IMG/VR virus record: IMGVR_UViG_3300033145_000849
Span: 1 to 64,000 of that record
Reading direction: 5' to 3' (one strand)
Length of the DNA stretch: 64,000 nt
Origin: a virus
Below are positions 1 through 6,822 of this stretch, one piece after another. Each line of letters starts with the position of its first letter. Within the stretch, counting starts at the first letter, position 1. Below the pieces are notes generated by a model. That model saw only the letters and a program-made list of their open reading frames with translations. It did not search any database and had not been told where the DNA came from. The position numbers and the translations under genes are program-made.

Positions 1-1831
1 CAGGTACTCCTAGGTTCTTCCAGTACTTAGGCCTACGTACCATGTTAATAGTAAGCTTACGACTACCCTCAGCTATAGTAACAAACCTAGGGAGGAGCTG
101 CCCGAGAGAGTCATCGATAGTATGGTAAATAACACATACATCTTCATTGGCAGAAGCAATTTCATAAGCAATTTTACATAAGAGACCAGTTTTTCCAACA
201 TTGGGCTTTCCTCCAAACACCATAAAAACGTCACGTTCCCATTCACCACGAAGAACCTCAGCTAGAGACCTGAGATCTTCACCTAGAACAAATCCTGCTT
301 CTTCTTCTCCTTTCTCATCTTCAGCTTGTTTCTGCTCATCTAAAGAGCGAAGAAAATCCTCTGCAGAGAGAGACTCATTGTTATGTTTTTTAGCTAGCTC
401 TAGAAGACTACTCTTAGCTTGCTGTATAATAAGTTCAGCGTTAGAAGGGTCTTTCTTGAGCTCAAATACAGTTCTGTCTACAAGCTCCTGACGCTCTTGT
501 GAGCGCTTATGAGCCTGAGCATCCATCAGCATATTTAATTCAGCAGCAATAGCCTTGAAGGAGACACCAGTGCGTCTAGCAAGGGTCTTACAGAGTTCCT
601 CACGTACAACAGGAGAAGATTCGTTAACAATAAACGGAATCATCTGCTGACAGATACCAGTAGGATCATCATCTTCTGAATATTCGTTCAATCGATATTC
701 AAATGCTGTCCAGCAAGCTAGAGCTTTAAAGCTTTCGATACCATGATCTCTAATATATGAATCTGGATCCTCTCCATCAGGAAGCTGGATAACTCTGACT
801 CTCATGTCTCTATGTCCAGCTAACCTGTCTTCAAGTATAGTTTTGGTCTTCTCTCTTCCTGTTTTGTCTCCGTCTAGACAGATAACAACATCAGAAACCG
901 CTAGGTCTTTTAGAAGATAGACATGCTCTGTAGATATTGCGCTACCACCAATGGCAACACAGTTATTGAGTCCGTGATTACGGGCTGTAATGACATCAGT
1001 CTGACCTTCAAATAAATAGAGAGGAGGTGTTGCACTAAGCGCTCCGTCGATACCATAGAATCTTTTCCCCTTCTGGAATATATTACACTTTAAACCAGTA
1101 GTCTTCTGACTATTATACTTAGAAGTCTTACACTTCTGACCTGTATTCTCAGCTGCTTTCTTTTGGTCTTCATAAAGAAGATTCCTACAACTAAAACCAA
1201 CAGGACGTCCTCTTTCGTCTTTCCAGGTAAAAATCATATTCTCTGGTGAGAAAATATCACTTCTACCAAGATCAATTTCGTCTAAAAACTTAGCAGTAAA
1301 CCCTGCGTCCTTAAGAGCTTGTCTAAACTCCTGATATGAGGTGACAGTGCCCACTCCCATCTCAGTAACAACACGAGCCGTCCATCCTCTCTGCTTCATA
1401 GCTTTCGTAAAGGTATCAAGCTTATTGTCTCCCACCTTAGTAGATTTAATGAGTCCAGAAGCTACTCTATAAGCTCTGTAAGTATCCATCTCATAGATTT
1501 GCTCTTCAGACAATTCTCCAGCTTCAAACTCTATACCATATTTCTCAGCTAAGAAATTTAAAGAATCATGTATCCATTCTGCTCCCATACCTGGCTTACC
1601 ATCTAGAATTCTAGCAGCATCAAATATATCACCTGTTCTACCACAGCCAAGACAGTGAACTCTAGGCGTTTCTGTACCCATTCCTACTATATTGCAGGAA
1701 GGAGTTCTGTCTTCATGTTCAGGAAATATACATGTGAAATGGCGAGTAGGATCAATGCCATGTTCTTCTAAATATTCAGTAAGGTGGGGTTTGATTTTAG
1801 ATACAACTGCTTCAAAATCTTTAATAAACAT
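1..1831 (-). CDS. Primase-helicase, DnaG/DnaB type (3' end outside window)
   Basis: Open frame of 610 codons running off the left edge, so the C-terminus is missing. It would prime and unwind DNA at the phage replication fork. Seen: a CHC2-type zinc site near the N-terminus (C34, H39, C60, C63, with the EDRTPSC loop); a Toprim catalytic core with EGQTD at 275-279 and DGDKTG at 320-325; then a linker and the start of a RecA-like helicase domain with Walker A GGKPNVGKT at 540-548, followed by a Walker-B-like stretch around HTIDDS. This order matches bifunctional phage primase-helicases (T7 gp4/Twinkle-like). The ATG at 1831 is preceded by GGAG eight bases upstream. The next gene upstream is the Cas4-like nuclease, with an 84-base gap between them. 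Family assignment is secure; the missing end prevents judging helicase motifs 2-4. Confidence 0.93.
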   Translation of the reverse strand, partial: MFIKDFEAVVSKIKPHLTEYLEEHGIDPTRHFTCIFPEHEDRTPSCNIVGMGTETPRVHCLGCGRTGDIFDAARILDGKPGMGAEWIHDSLNFLAEKYGIEFEAGELSEEQIYEMDTYRAYRVASGLIKSTKVGDNKLDTFTKAMKQRGWTARVVTEMGVGTVTSYQEFRQALKDAGFTAKFLDEIDLGRSDIFSPENMIFTWKDERGRPVGFSCRNLLYEDQKKAAENTGQKCKTSKYNSQKTTGLKCNIFQKGKRFYGIDGALSATPPLYLFEGQTDVITARNHGLNNCVAIGGSAISTEHVYLLKDLAVSDVVICLDGDKTGREKTKTILEDRLAGHRDMRVRVIQLPDGEDPDSYIRDHGIESFKALACWTAFEYRLNEYSEDDDPTGICQQMIPFIVNESSPVVREELCKTLARRTGVSFKAIAAELNMLMDAQAHKRSQERQELVDRTVFELKKDPSNAELIIQQAKSSLLELAKKHNNESLSAEDFLRSLDEQKQAEDEKGEEEAGFVLGEDLRSLAEVLRGEWERDVFMVFGGKPNVGKTGLLCKIAYEIASANEDVCVIYHTIDDSLGQLLPRFVTIAEGSRKLTINMVRRPKYWKNLGVP

Positions 1832-1863
1832 TTTCTTCTCCAATATCTTGCAAAACACCTCCA

Positions 1864-1878
1864 ACGGATAGTATCCGT
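1864..1878. promoter_or_regulatory. 15-base perfect palindrome in the gap before the primase gene
   Basis: The sequence acggata-g-tatccgt is a perfect inverted repeat, able to form a 6-bp stem with a 3-base loop. It lies in the 84-base gap (1832-1915), the largest gap in this part of the window, 33 bases upstream of the primase-helicase ATG. No T-run follows it on the minus strand, so a classic intrinsic terminator is unlikely; an operator or mRNA-stability hairpin is equally possible. A TACAAT hexamer (minus strand, 1892-1897) lies just upstream but has no recognisable -35. Confidence 0.3.
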
Positions 1879-1915
1879 GTGTTGTTAATAAATTGTAATG
1901 ATCAGTAATGAAAGG

Positions 1916-2779
1916 TTAGGTCCAACAGGTTGTTTTGTAGGGACAATAGTTGCACTGCCAATCTCCAATGGGGTTTGCTTGTGGGTTTCTTGTCCATTTC
2001 TCATACGCTGTCTTACTTACCTCTCCAACTGCTTTTCTTTGTTCAACTTTTTCTGGTCCCCATCGTAGTTCAAAGTCCGGAAGTGGAATCTCTTGGTTCT
2101 CGATGTGCTGAGCCAGTAGTTCATATCTATCATACATATCTTCTAGTGTGAAGCGGTAATCTATTTCCCCATTGATTGTAGGACGATGTACTCCGTTGTC
2201 TTCGGTGAGGGTAATATCGAATTCTGTGCGAGACGCAGAGTCTCTAGCATAGTAAAGCATTTTGAAGTACGGCAGGGTACTTCTAAATTGGTCAACGTAG
2301 ACTAAAGTCTGCATAAGTTGTGATGTTTTTGGCCCACCCTTAACAGACTTGTTGCCACAGAGGTCTCGAGTAGCATGGTATCCGTAAAAGGATTTGATTT
2401 CTAAGCCAACGAGCTCTCCAGTAGCTGAATCACGTATAACAGCATCTAGCTCACCAGAAATGTTGCGTTCAGTGTCATAAAATCTGATGCTGTTGCCTAT
2501 CCACACTCCCATCTCTTTCAGCTGTTCTGTAAGGATCTCTTCTACGTGGTTACCTAGGGCAAAAATCCACTGAGAATATGCATCTGGGGGAGCTGCTTCG
2601 GCAGAGTGTGTGATCCTATAGTAGGATCGCTTCAGACAGCCACCAGCTGCTCTTCTAATGCCATACTGGTCTTCCCAGGTAGCTGATGCTTCGGAAGGAT
2701 AGAAATGCGCGCCACGGTGGGATGAGAACCTTGGGCGGGTCATGTGTTCATCTATTGATTTGATTAATTTAAATGGCAC
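1916..2779 (-). CDS. Cas4/RecB-like PD-(D/E)XK nuclease with predicted Fe-S cluster
   Basis: 287 aa. Predicted DNA exonuclease for recombination or DNA processing. Seen: conserved GNHVEE around 76-81, catalytic D112 in GELDAV, the E127-I-K129 motif, and a Q157-x3-Y161 motif, which together form the RecB-type PD-(D/E)XK core. Four cysteines are placed as in Cas4/AddB enzymes: C48 near the N-terminus and C276, C279, C285 (C-x2-C-x5-C) at the extreme C-terminus, the usual 4Fe-4S ligands. The start is GTG at 2779, three bases after the previous stop, with GAGATATAG upstream; an in-frame ATG at 2743 has no ribosome site. It sits directly before the primase-helicase, which suggests a replication/recombination role. 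No CRISPR array or cas1/cas2 is present, so an adaptation role is not supported here. Confidence 0.82.
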   Translation of the reverse strand: MPFKLIKSIDEHMTRPRFSSHRGAHFYPSEASATWEDQYGIRRAAGGCLKRSYYRITHSAEAAPPDAYSQWIFALGNHVEEILTEQLKEMGVWIGNSIRFYDTERNISGELDAVIRDSATGELVGLEIKSFYGYHATRDLCGNKSVKGGPKTSQLMQTLVYVDQFRSTLPYFKMLYYARDSASRTEFDITLTEDNGVHRPTINGEIDYRFTLEDMYDRYELLAQHIENQEIPLPDFELRWGPEKVEQRKAVGEVSKTAYEKWTRNPQANPIGDWQCNYCPYKTTCWT

Positions 2780-2782
2780 TAA

Positions 2783-2983
2783 CTATATCTCGTTTTGCAG
2801 GACTGTTACCTGACTCTCCAATGCTTCTACGCGAGTGGTAAGAGCATCTATTTCGGTTTGTTTTAAGAGGACAAGCTGACGATATTGTAATTTAGACATA
2901 AGATTATTTATAGCTTGCTGAACATTAGTTAAAACTTCCTCAATTGCCTCTATTCTAGTTTCCTCTGCTGTGCTCCAGCTCAT
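2783..2983 (-). CDS. Small coiled-coil protein, function unknown
   Basis: 66 aa from the ATG at 2983. Almost entirely amphipathic helix with heptad-like spacing (EEVLTNVQQAINNL then IDALTTRVEALESQVTVL), so an oligomerising coiled coil is predicted. No membrane segment or signal peptide. A longer reading from TTG at 2998 is possible, but GAGGAGG sits six bases before the ATG at 2983 and decides the start. It overlaps the upstream two-helix membrane protein gene by 29 bases and ends three bases before the nuclease gene. Small coiled-coil proteins next to holin-like genes are common in phage lysis cassettes, but nothing in the sequence proves that role. Confidence 0.65.
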   Translation of the reverse strand: MSWSTAEETRIEAIEEVLTNVQQAINNLMSKLQYRQLVLLKQTEIDALTTRVEALESQVTVLQNEI

Positions 2984-3218
2984 TTGGCGCCTCCTCAATG
3001 ATCTTTACTGGGACTGTGTTATCTGATTCCTGTGCTTTACTCATGACCCATTTTTGGCTAACGTTTCCACTGAAATACAATCCTAGAACACCTAATATTC
3101 CACCTATAAATGTAGTGAGTAGGGCGGCAAGAGCAACATGTTTGCCAGCGAGAAGAGTCATCAATGTTATAAGACATAACCCAAACATAGTCAAGAAAAA
3201 CTTACGGCTTTTCATCAT
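2955..3218 (-). CDS. Small two-helix membrane protein, candidate holin
   Basis: 87 aa. Two hydrophobic stretches, roughly residues 8-24 and 28-50, separated by a short GKH turn, followed by a charged soluble tail of about 37 residues. This is the general plan of small class II-like holins and of phage-encoded inner-membrane proteins; no family-specific motif is recognised. AGGAG lies seven bases before the first ATG (two tandem ATGs). Its start overlaps the stop of the upstream gene by four bases (ATGA-type), and its 3' end overlaps the next gene by 29 bases, so the three genes are translationally linked. No endolysin gene is seen next to it, which weakens the holin call. Confidence 0.55.
   Translation of the reverse strand: MMKSRKFFLTMFGLCLITLMTLLAGKHVALAALLTTFIGGILGVLGLYFSGNVSQKWVMSKAQESDNTVPVKIIEEAPNELEHSRGN
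2990..2996 (-). promoter_or_regulatory. Ribosome binding site deciding the start of the coiled-coil gene
   Basis: GAGGAGG on the minus strand, six bases before ATG 2983. It lies inside the coding sequence of the upstream membrane-protein gene. Use of the in-frame TTG at 2998 would place this site inside the gene, so the shorter product is preferred. Confidence 0.75.
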
Positions 3219-3604
3219 AAGAGAACTCCTAAAAGGGCCTTAACAAGCACACTACCTACAATTGCTGCTACAGTTACCATAACTCCCCAGAGAATTTTCT
3301 GTTTAGTACCCATAGCCATCTGTTGACCTTCGTCTTTTCTTTGTTGTTTAGTAACATTCTCTAAAGCCTTTTCAATACGTGGAAGGGTACCGTTTTGTTT
3401 ATCTATACTAGTACTAATGTCAGATACAGACTTTGTTAGATTCTCAAGACTTTTCTTATTGTCTTGAAGATCTTCTTTGATATAGACCATATGGGTTTCT
3501 AGAACTGTGGTCCTTTTGTCCAAATCTCTCCCTGTCGGGCAGTCTCCTACCGTCATGGGGTCATAAGTTTCTAGAGAAGGTAAGTAAGCTGGGGTGCGGG
3601 CCAT
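3215..3604 (-). CDS. Coiled-coil protein with C-terminal membrane anchor
   Basis: 129 aa from ATG 3604, chosen because GGAGG lies five bases upstream; an in-frame ATG at 3616 has no such site. The middle (about 25-95) is a charged coiled coil with repeated leucine/isoleucine positions, and the last 24 residues form one membrane helix (ILWGVMVTVAAIVGSVLVKA). The plan, soluble coiled coil plus tail anchor, resembles small phage membrane proteins such as the XhlA type, but no signature motif is seen. First gene of a three-gene overlapping set; the stop overlaps the start of the two-helix protein by four bases. A sigma70-like promoter lies immediately upstream. Confidence 0.6.
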   Translation of the reverse strand: MARTPAYLPSLETYDPMTVGDCPTGRDLDKRTTVLETHMVYIKEDLQDNKKSLENLTKSVSDISTSIDKQNGTLPRIEKALENVTKQQRKDEGQQMAMGTKQKILWGVMVTVAAIVGSVLVKALLGVLL

Positions 3605-3628
3605 TATATCCTCCATGGGGACACTTAC

Positions 3629-3656
3629 ATTGTAACAATAATACTACACTACTCAA
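3629..3656 (-). promoter_or_regulatory. Sigma70-like promoter for the small membrane-protein genes
   Basis: Minus strand: TTGAGT (3651-3656), 16-base spacer, TACAAT (3629-3634). Initiation would fall near 3622, giving a leader of about 18 bases that contains the GGAGG site of the gene at 3604. The same TTGAG-N17-TACAAT layout appears before the APS kinase gene, which supports both. Confidence 0.55.
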
Positions 3657-3659
3657 GAC

Positions 3660-3672
3660 ATAGTTCAACTAT
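3660..3672. promoter_or_regulatory. Palindrome abutting the -35 element, possible operator
   Basis: atagtt-c-aactat is a perfect 13-base inverted repeat beginning four bases upstream of the TTGAGT box at 3651-3656. Position and symmetry fit a repressor or activator site, but short AT-rich palindromes arise by chance and no second copy was found at the related promoter at 4209-4236. Confidence 0.25.
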
Positions 3673-3689
3673 CTATAATTTAAGAAGTT

Positions 3690-4202
3690 TTAGCCAATAA
3701 GTAGGTCAATTATTATATCTGCAGCGTCCTTAGCACTGATTTTTCCAGTGTTTATAGTTAAGTCTGCAAGAACAGGCTGTTCATAAGTACCATCATATCC
3801 TGTTAAATCTTCAATCTCACCAAAGAGAGCCTTACTGTAGAGTCCTTTCGGATCTCTTTCAATTCTATCTATGAGAGGAGCATGCAGGTGTACTAAATGG
3901 CAATCAGCTATCTGTTTTATAGTGTTAATAGCAAGGTCTCTTGACTTACTGAATGGAGCTATACAAGCTACAATTACAACACAGTCCTCTAATTGTCCAG
4001 CTATGAGAGCCGCCAGAATACCTGTCCTAAAGACATGTTCGTTTCTTTCCTTGTCAGACAGACCTATGCTAGGCCATAAGCTCTTTCTAACTACATCTGA
4101 ATCAAGAATTATACAAGGGTGGGACAGTTTATGCTGGATAGCATAAGCGAGGGTAGTTTTGCCTGAAGCAGGAACGCCTGTTAGCCATACGACAGTGGAC
4201 AT
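3690..4202 (-). CDS. cysC: Adenylylsulfate (APS) kinase
   Basis: 170 aa; phosphorylates adenylylsulfate with ATP to give PAPS, the sulfate donor. Seen: P-loop GVPASGKTT at 9-17, D34-S-D36 with R39, the NEH...RTG region, PFSKSRD, and the diagnostic lid segment DPKGLYSKA followed by DLTGYDGTYEQP near 116-142. Slightly shorter than the usual ~200 aa because the N-terminus begins right at the first beta strand. There is no Shine-Dalgarno; a TACAAT -10 box ends six bases before the ATG, so translation is probably leaderless. It is the last gene of the sugar island. No sulfotransferase or ATP sulfurylase is recognised in the window, so the PAPS consumer is either elsewhere or host-encoded. Confidence 0.93.
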   Translation of the reverse strand: MSTVVWLTGVPASGKTTLAYAIQHKLSHPCIILDSDVVRKSLWPSIGLSDKERNEHVFRTGILAALIAGQLEDCVVIVACIAPFSKSRDLAINTIKQIADCHLVHLHAPLIDRIERDPKGLYSKALFGEIEDLTGYDGTYEQPVLADLTINTGKISAKDAADIIIDLLIG

Positions 4203-4208
4203 AATTCT

Positions 4209-4236
4209 ATTGTAGCAAGAAAGGGGTGCTGCTCAA
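4209..4236 (-). promoter_or_regulatory. Sigma70-like promoter giving a leaderless cysC mRNA
   Basis: Minus strand: TTGAGC (4231-4236), 16-base spacer, TACAAT (4209-4214). Only six bases separate the -10 box from the cysC ATG at 4202, so the predicted +1 falls at or beside the start codon and no ribosome binding site exists. The -35 overlaps the end of the preceding glycosyltransferase gene. Confidence 0.5.
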
Positions 4237-5102
4237 GGGAGGGGTTTATCGCGGAGTTCTGCTGGTTCTTCTTCGGGATGAAAAATGCGGAAGTATGTCT
4301 TGTAACACTCCCTAATCTCACTACAACCATCAAACCCATCAATATCGTGGTTTCTAATCATCCAGTCCTTAAGACGCTGGTCTACATTCCCTTTAAGGAT
4401 ATATCTCTCGTAAGAATGCCACTCAGTAGGAATACCTGCCTCTCTACAGATCTCTTTAAACTCTACCCAAACAGCATTACTGTTGCCTAGGTTAGGACCT
4501 CCACCACCAATAACAAAGTTTCTCATCCCTCTATGCCAGATGATATTCTCTTGCTTGATGTGCTCATAGATAAATTCAGTGTTCATGACACGAAGGCCGC
4601 CACCTTTAGTACTAACACCTTCATGAGGATTACCATGGTACTTAAGCTCAGGTTCCCATTTGTATAATAGATGTTTCCAGTAGTTGTCTAAGCTTTCCCA
4701 TACTTTTTCTTCACCTTTTAAACTAACAGACCTACACTGGAACCCAGCAGCATTATGTCCTGTTTTCTCTACATGTTGTGCAATCTCTCTGATCTTTTTA
4801 AAGGTCTCTTCTTCAAATAGCTCGTCTGGATCAGACACTAGGATATAATCTCCAGGTTTAGCGAATTCCTTTGCTCGTAGAAGGTAGTTATTACGTTGGT
4901 CTGAGAAGTGGTCAGTCCATGGATGTAGGTAGAAGTGCAGTTTAGGTTCTTGTTGACTCCAGTTCCTAAAATAGAAAAGAGAATCGTCTACTGATCCTCC
5001 ATCTACTACAACGATATGGTCTACGTAGGGAAGTGCCCGTTCTACACACTTCTTAACTTCACTCAGTCTATTTTGAGCCATCATACAGTAAATAATTTGC
5101 AT
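4233..5102 (-). CDS. Glycosyltransferase, family 2-like (GT-A)
   Basis: 289 aa, soluble. Seen: N-terminal nucleotide-binding fold with VDGGSVDDS at 33-41 and the metal-binding SDPDE at 90-94 (a DxD-type motif), followed by an acceptor domain rich in W, H and charged residues (GNPHEG, HIKQENIIWHRGMRN). These place it among GT2-like enzymes that move a sugar from a nucleotide donor; donor and acceptor cannot be read. AAGGAG precedes ATG 5102 with five-base spacing. It overlaps the upstream methyltransferase gene by 22 bases and its end carries the -35 box of the cysC promoter. Confidence 0.82.
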   Translation of the reverse strand: MQIIYCMMAQNRLSEVKKCVERALPYVDHIVVVDGGSVDDSLFYFRNWSQQEPKLHFYLHPWTDHFSDQRNNYLLRAKEFAKPGDYILVSDPDELFEEETFKKIREIAQHVEKTGHNAAGFQCRSVSLKGEEKVWESLDNYWKHLLYKWEPELKYHGNPHEGVSTKGGGLRVMNTEFIYEHIKQENIIWHRGMRNFVIGGGGPNLGNSNAVWVEFKEICREAGIPTEWHSYERYILKGNVDQRLKDWMIRNHDIDGFDGCSEIRECYKTYFRIFHPEEEPAELRDKPLP

Positions 5103-5737
5103 ATTAACTCCTTATGCTTTTTTTTTAATAAGTAAAAATTAGTTTTAAATGGATGCCATAAGAACTTACAGGATTCTGTTTCATCTGTAAAGTTAAACTT
5201 TTGAAAATACTTTAGCCAGCCTACCCTAGTAAAAGAGTAACCATCACTAGTTTCGTCTGTAAATTTATACTCATCATCAAACTGAAAAGCATTCTTCTCA
5301 GGCTCCAATGTGTTCTCTACACAAACGTAGAAACCACCTGGCTTAATTAGAGAATAGATAGTTTCAACAATTTGGTCCTTCTGAGGGTGAAGATTGTGTT
5401 GAATTACAGCTCTAGAGAAGACTACGTCAAACTGCTTGTCGATTAAGATGTTGTTCCAATCATACTGATAGAGAGCTTTAGCTTTAATACCAAATTCATC
5501 AAGCTTAACTTGGGCAGCTTCAATCATAGCTAAGTTTTGATCATAGCCATAGTAATTGAAGTCCTTAAAGGTAGGAGAGTAGAGTGCAGCTCCACAACCA
5601 TAGTCTAATACGTCAATATTAGGACTATCTATCTTGAATTTAATAGAATCAGTAATTGATTTCTCGTTAAAACCATCAAGCTCAACGAGTTCTGTTGCAT
5701 GATGATTCCAAACTTCTTGTTCTCTTCCATCAGCCAT
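5081..5737 (-). CDS. Class I SAM-dependent methyltransferase
   Basis: 218 aa. Motif I is VLDYGCGAA at about 43-51, motif II lies around GYDQN (64-68), and post-motif FDVVFSRAVIQHNLHP lies at 103-118, as in the Methyltransf_11/25 type of small-molecule or sugar methyltransferases. The target is unknown; location among sugar genes suggests O- or N-methylation of a glycan residue. AAGGA precedes ATG 5737. It begins two bases after the upstream pyruvyltransferase-like gene and overlaps the GT gene downstream by 22 bases. Confidence 0.83.
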   Translation of the reverse strand: MADGREQEVWNHHATELVELDGFNEKSITDSIKFKIDSPNIDVLDYGCGAALYSPTFKDFNYYGYDQNLAMIEAAQVKLDEFGIKAKALYQYDWNNILIDKQFDVVFSRAVIQHNLHPQKDQIVETIYSLIKPGGFYVCVENTLEPEKNAFQFDDEYKFTDETSDGYSFTRVGWLKYFQKFNFTDETESCKFLWHPFKTNFYLLKKKHKELICKLFTV

Positions 5738-5739
5738 GG

Positions 5740-6174
5740 CTAAATCCTTATTAGTTCGTCAGTACTAGTAATGTTCCTAGTATTGAAAGGACATAGAGAC
5801 AAGAGGGTCTCATAGTCTGGAGGAGTAGATTCTGCCCATTTGTCTAGTGAATCATTTATTGCATCAACCTGATTGTCGACTTCAAACCATAAGATTGGCT
5901 CAATAAAGTCTCTGCTTAAGTACCTTCTGGCCATACAACAAGTATAGTTGGCTTTATGTCCTAAAATCTGTTTTGGGAATAAAGCACCAGAGCCCCAAGT
6001 CTGATCACCATCAGCAGTAGCTTCAATAATGCTGCCACAGACTAAAAACTTATCTTTTTCTCGAAACTTAGCACTTTCTGGAGTACTACCTGAAATGCTT
6101 TTAATAATAACAGGAGTTAACATATCTCCAAAGTTAGTATTATTATCATGCCAATAAGCTTTAACTATAGTCAT
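5740..6174 (-). CDS. Short polysaccharide pyruvyltransferase-like protein
   Basis: 144 aa. The opening (KAYWHDNNTNFGDMLTP at 5-21) and the following GSIIEA...TWGSG segment around 47-63 resemble the N-terminal half of ExoV/PssM-type pyruvyltransferases, which add a ketal-linked pyruvate to sugars. Full-length relatives are roughly twice as long, and the typical C-terminal half is missing; the last 40 residues do not look like the family. It may be a truncated remnant, a one-domain variant or a misassigned protein. It has AGGAAA before ATG 6174 and keeps an intact frame between two methyltransferase genes, so it is probably translated. Confidence 0.55.
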   Translation of the reverse strand: MTIVKAYWHDNNTNFGDMLTPVIIKSISGSTPESAKFREKDKFLVCGSIIEATADGDQTWGSGALFPKQILGHKANYTCCMARRYLSRDFIEPILWFEVDNQVDAINDSLDKWAESTPPDYETLLSLCPFNTRNITSTDELIRI

Positions 6175-6180
6175 TATTTC

Positions 6181-6822
6181 CTACCAAAAAAGTTTATTTG
6201 GACGCCAATCCCAAGTCCAATTACATATATGAAAATTATTGTCTATGCAATTGATTAGTTGAGACCTGTCTTGTCTACTACCTAGGTTAACTATCTGGGT
6301 ATTATACCTGTCATTCCTAGTAAGCCATTGGTTCATAGGAATTGTAAAATGAGGCGCTTCTGCATCGTCCATTACAATAAAGTGAGAAAGCGCTGGTGAC
6401 CAAGAGTTATTGACAATATTATCTAGAAAACTACCTCTAGAACTAGCTTGAGAATCTAAGAAAATTAGATCTGGATGAGAAATTTCAGAATAGTTAAAAT
6501 CATCAGATAAATATACATTCTTATCTTCTAAGGATAAGCTACTAAGCATTTGTTTGGTTCTATCTACATATTCTTGTCCTTCCTCAATTGAAATAATGTC
6601 TTTATCATATTTACTACAAGCTGCTTGAAGAAATATGGTTGAAGCTCCTGAACCTAGTTCAAGAACTGAACGTACCTCTGGTCTTTTAACTAATTCAATT
6701 AGCATAAGAGCAGTATCTGGATAAACACCAGCACCTGAATCTAATGCAAACCAATCTATGTCTATATCCTCTTTAATACAATTATTAAATGGAGTATAGA
6801 CTTCTATGTAATTAGACATCAT
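6181..6822 (-). CDS. Class I SAM methyltransferase-like protein
   Basis: 213 aa from ATG 6822, the first of two tandem ATGs behind a GGGGA ribosome site; the open frame extends further upstream only through the neighbouring gene. Motif I reads VLELGSGASTIFL at about 53-65, followed by acidic IISIEEG near 75-81 and PDLIFLDS near 118-125, the layout of methyltransferases of the FkbM/Methyltransf_24 kind. Substrate is unknown; a sugar O-methyltransferase is plausible from context. The start overlaps the NeuD-like gene by 11 bases. Confidence 0.72.
   Translation of the reverse strand: MMSNYIEVYTPFNNCIKEDIDIDWFALDSGAGVYPDTALMLIELVKRPEVRSVLELGSGASTIFLQAACSKYDKDIISIEEGQEYVDRTKQMLSSLSLEDKNVYLSDDFNYSEISHPDLIFLDSQASSRGSFLDNIVNNSWSPALSHFIVMDDAEAPHFTIPMNQWLTRNDRYNTQIVNLGSRQDRSQLINCIDNNFHICNWTWDWRPNKLFW

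Noticed and set aside
201-491. Plus-strand open frame, serine/arginine-rich
   Set aside because: It is the antisense of the primase-helicase gene, whose zinc, Toprim and Walker motifs are clear on the minus strand; composition is that of a shadow frame.
1892-1897. TACAAT as a sigma70 -10 box before the primase gene
   Set aside because: No -35-like hexamer at 15-18 bases upstream; kept only as a remark.
1916-2779. CRISPR adaptation gene (cas4)
   Set aside because: The protein is Cas4-like but no repeat array, cas1 or cas2 is present; phage replication nucleases of this type are common.
2905-2912. T4-like late promoter TATAAATA (minus strand)
   Set aside because: Lies inside a coding sequence; a second copy near 16091 is also inside a gene, so both look like chance in AT-rich DNA.
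2981-2998. TTG at 2998 as start of the small coiled-coil gene
   Set aside because: The strong GAGGAGG at 2990-2996 lies downstream of it and correctly spaced for ATG 2983.
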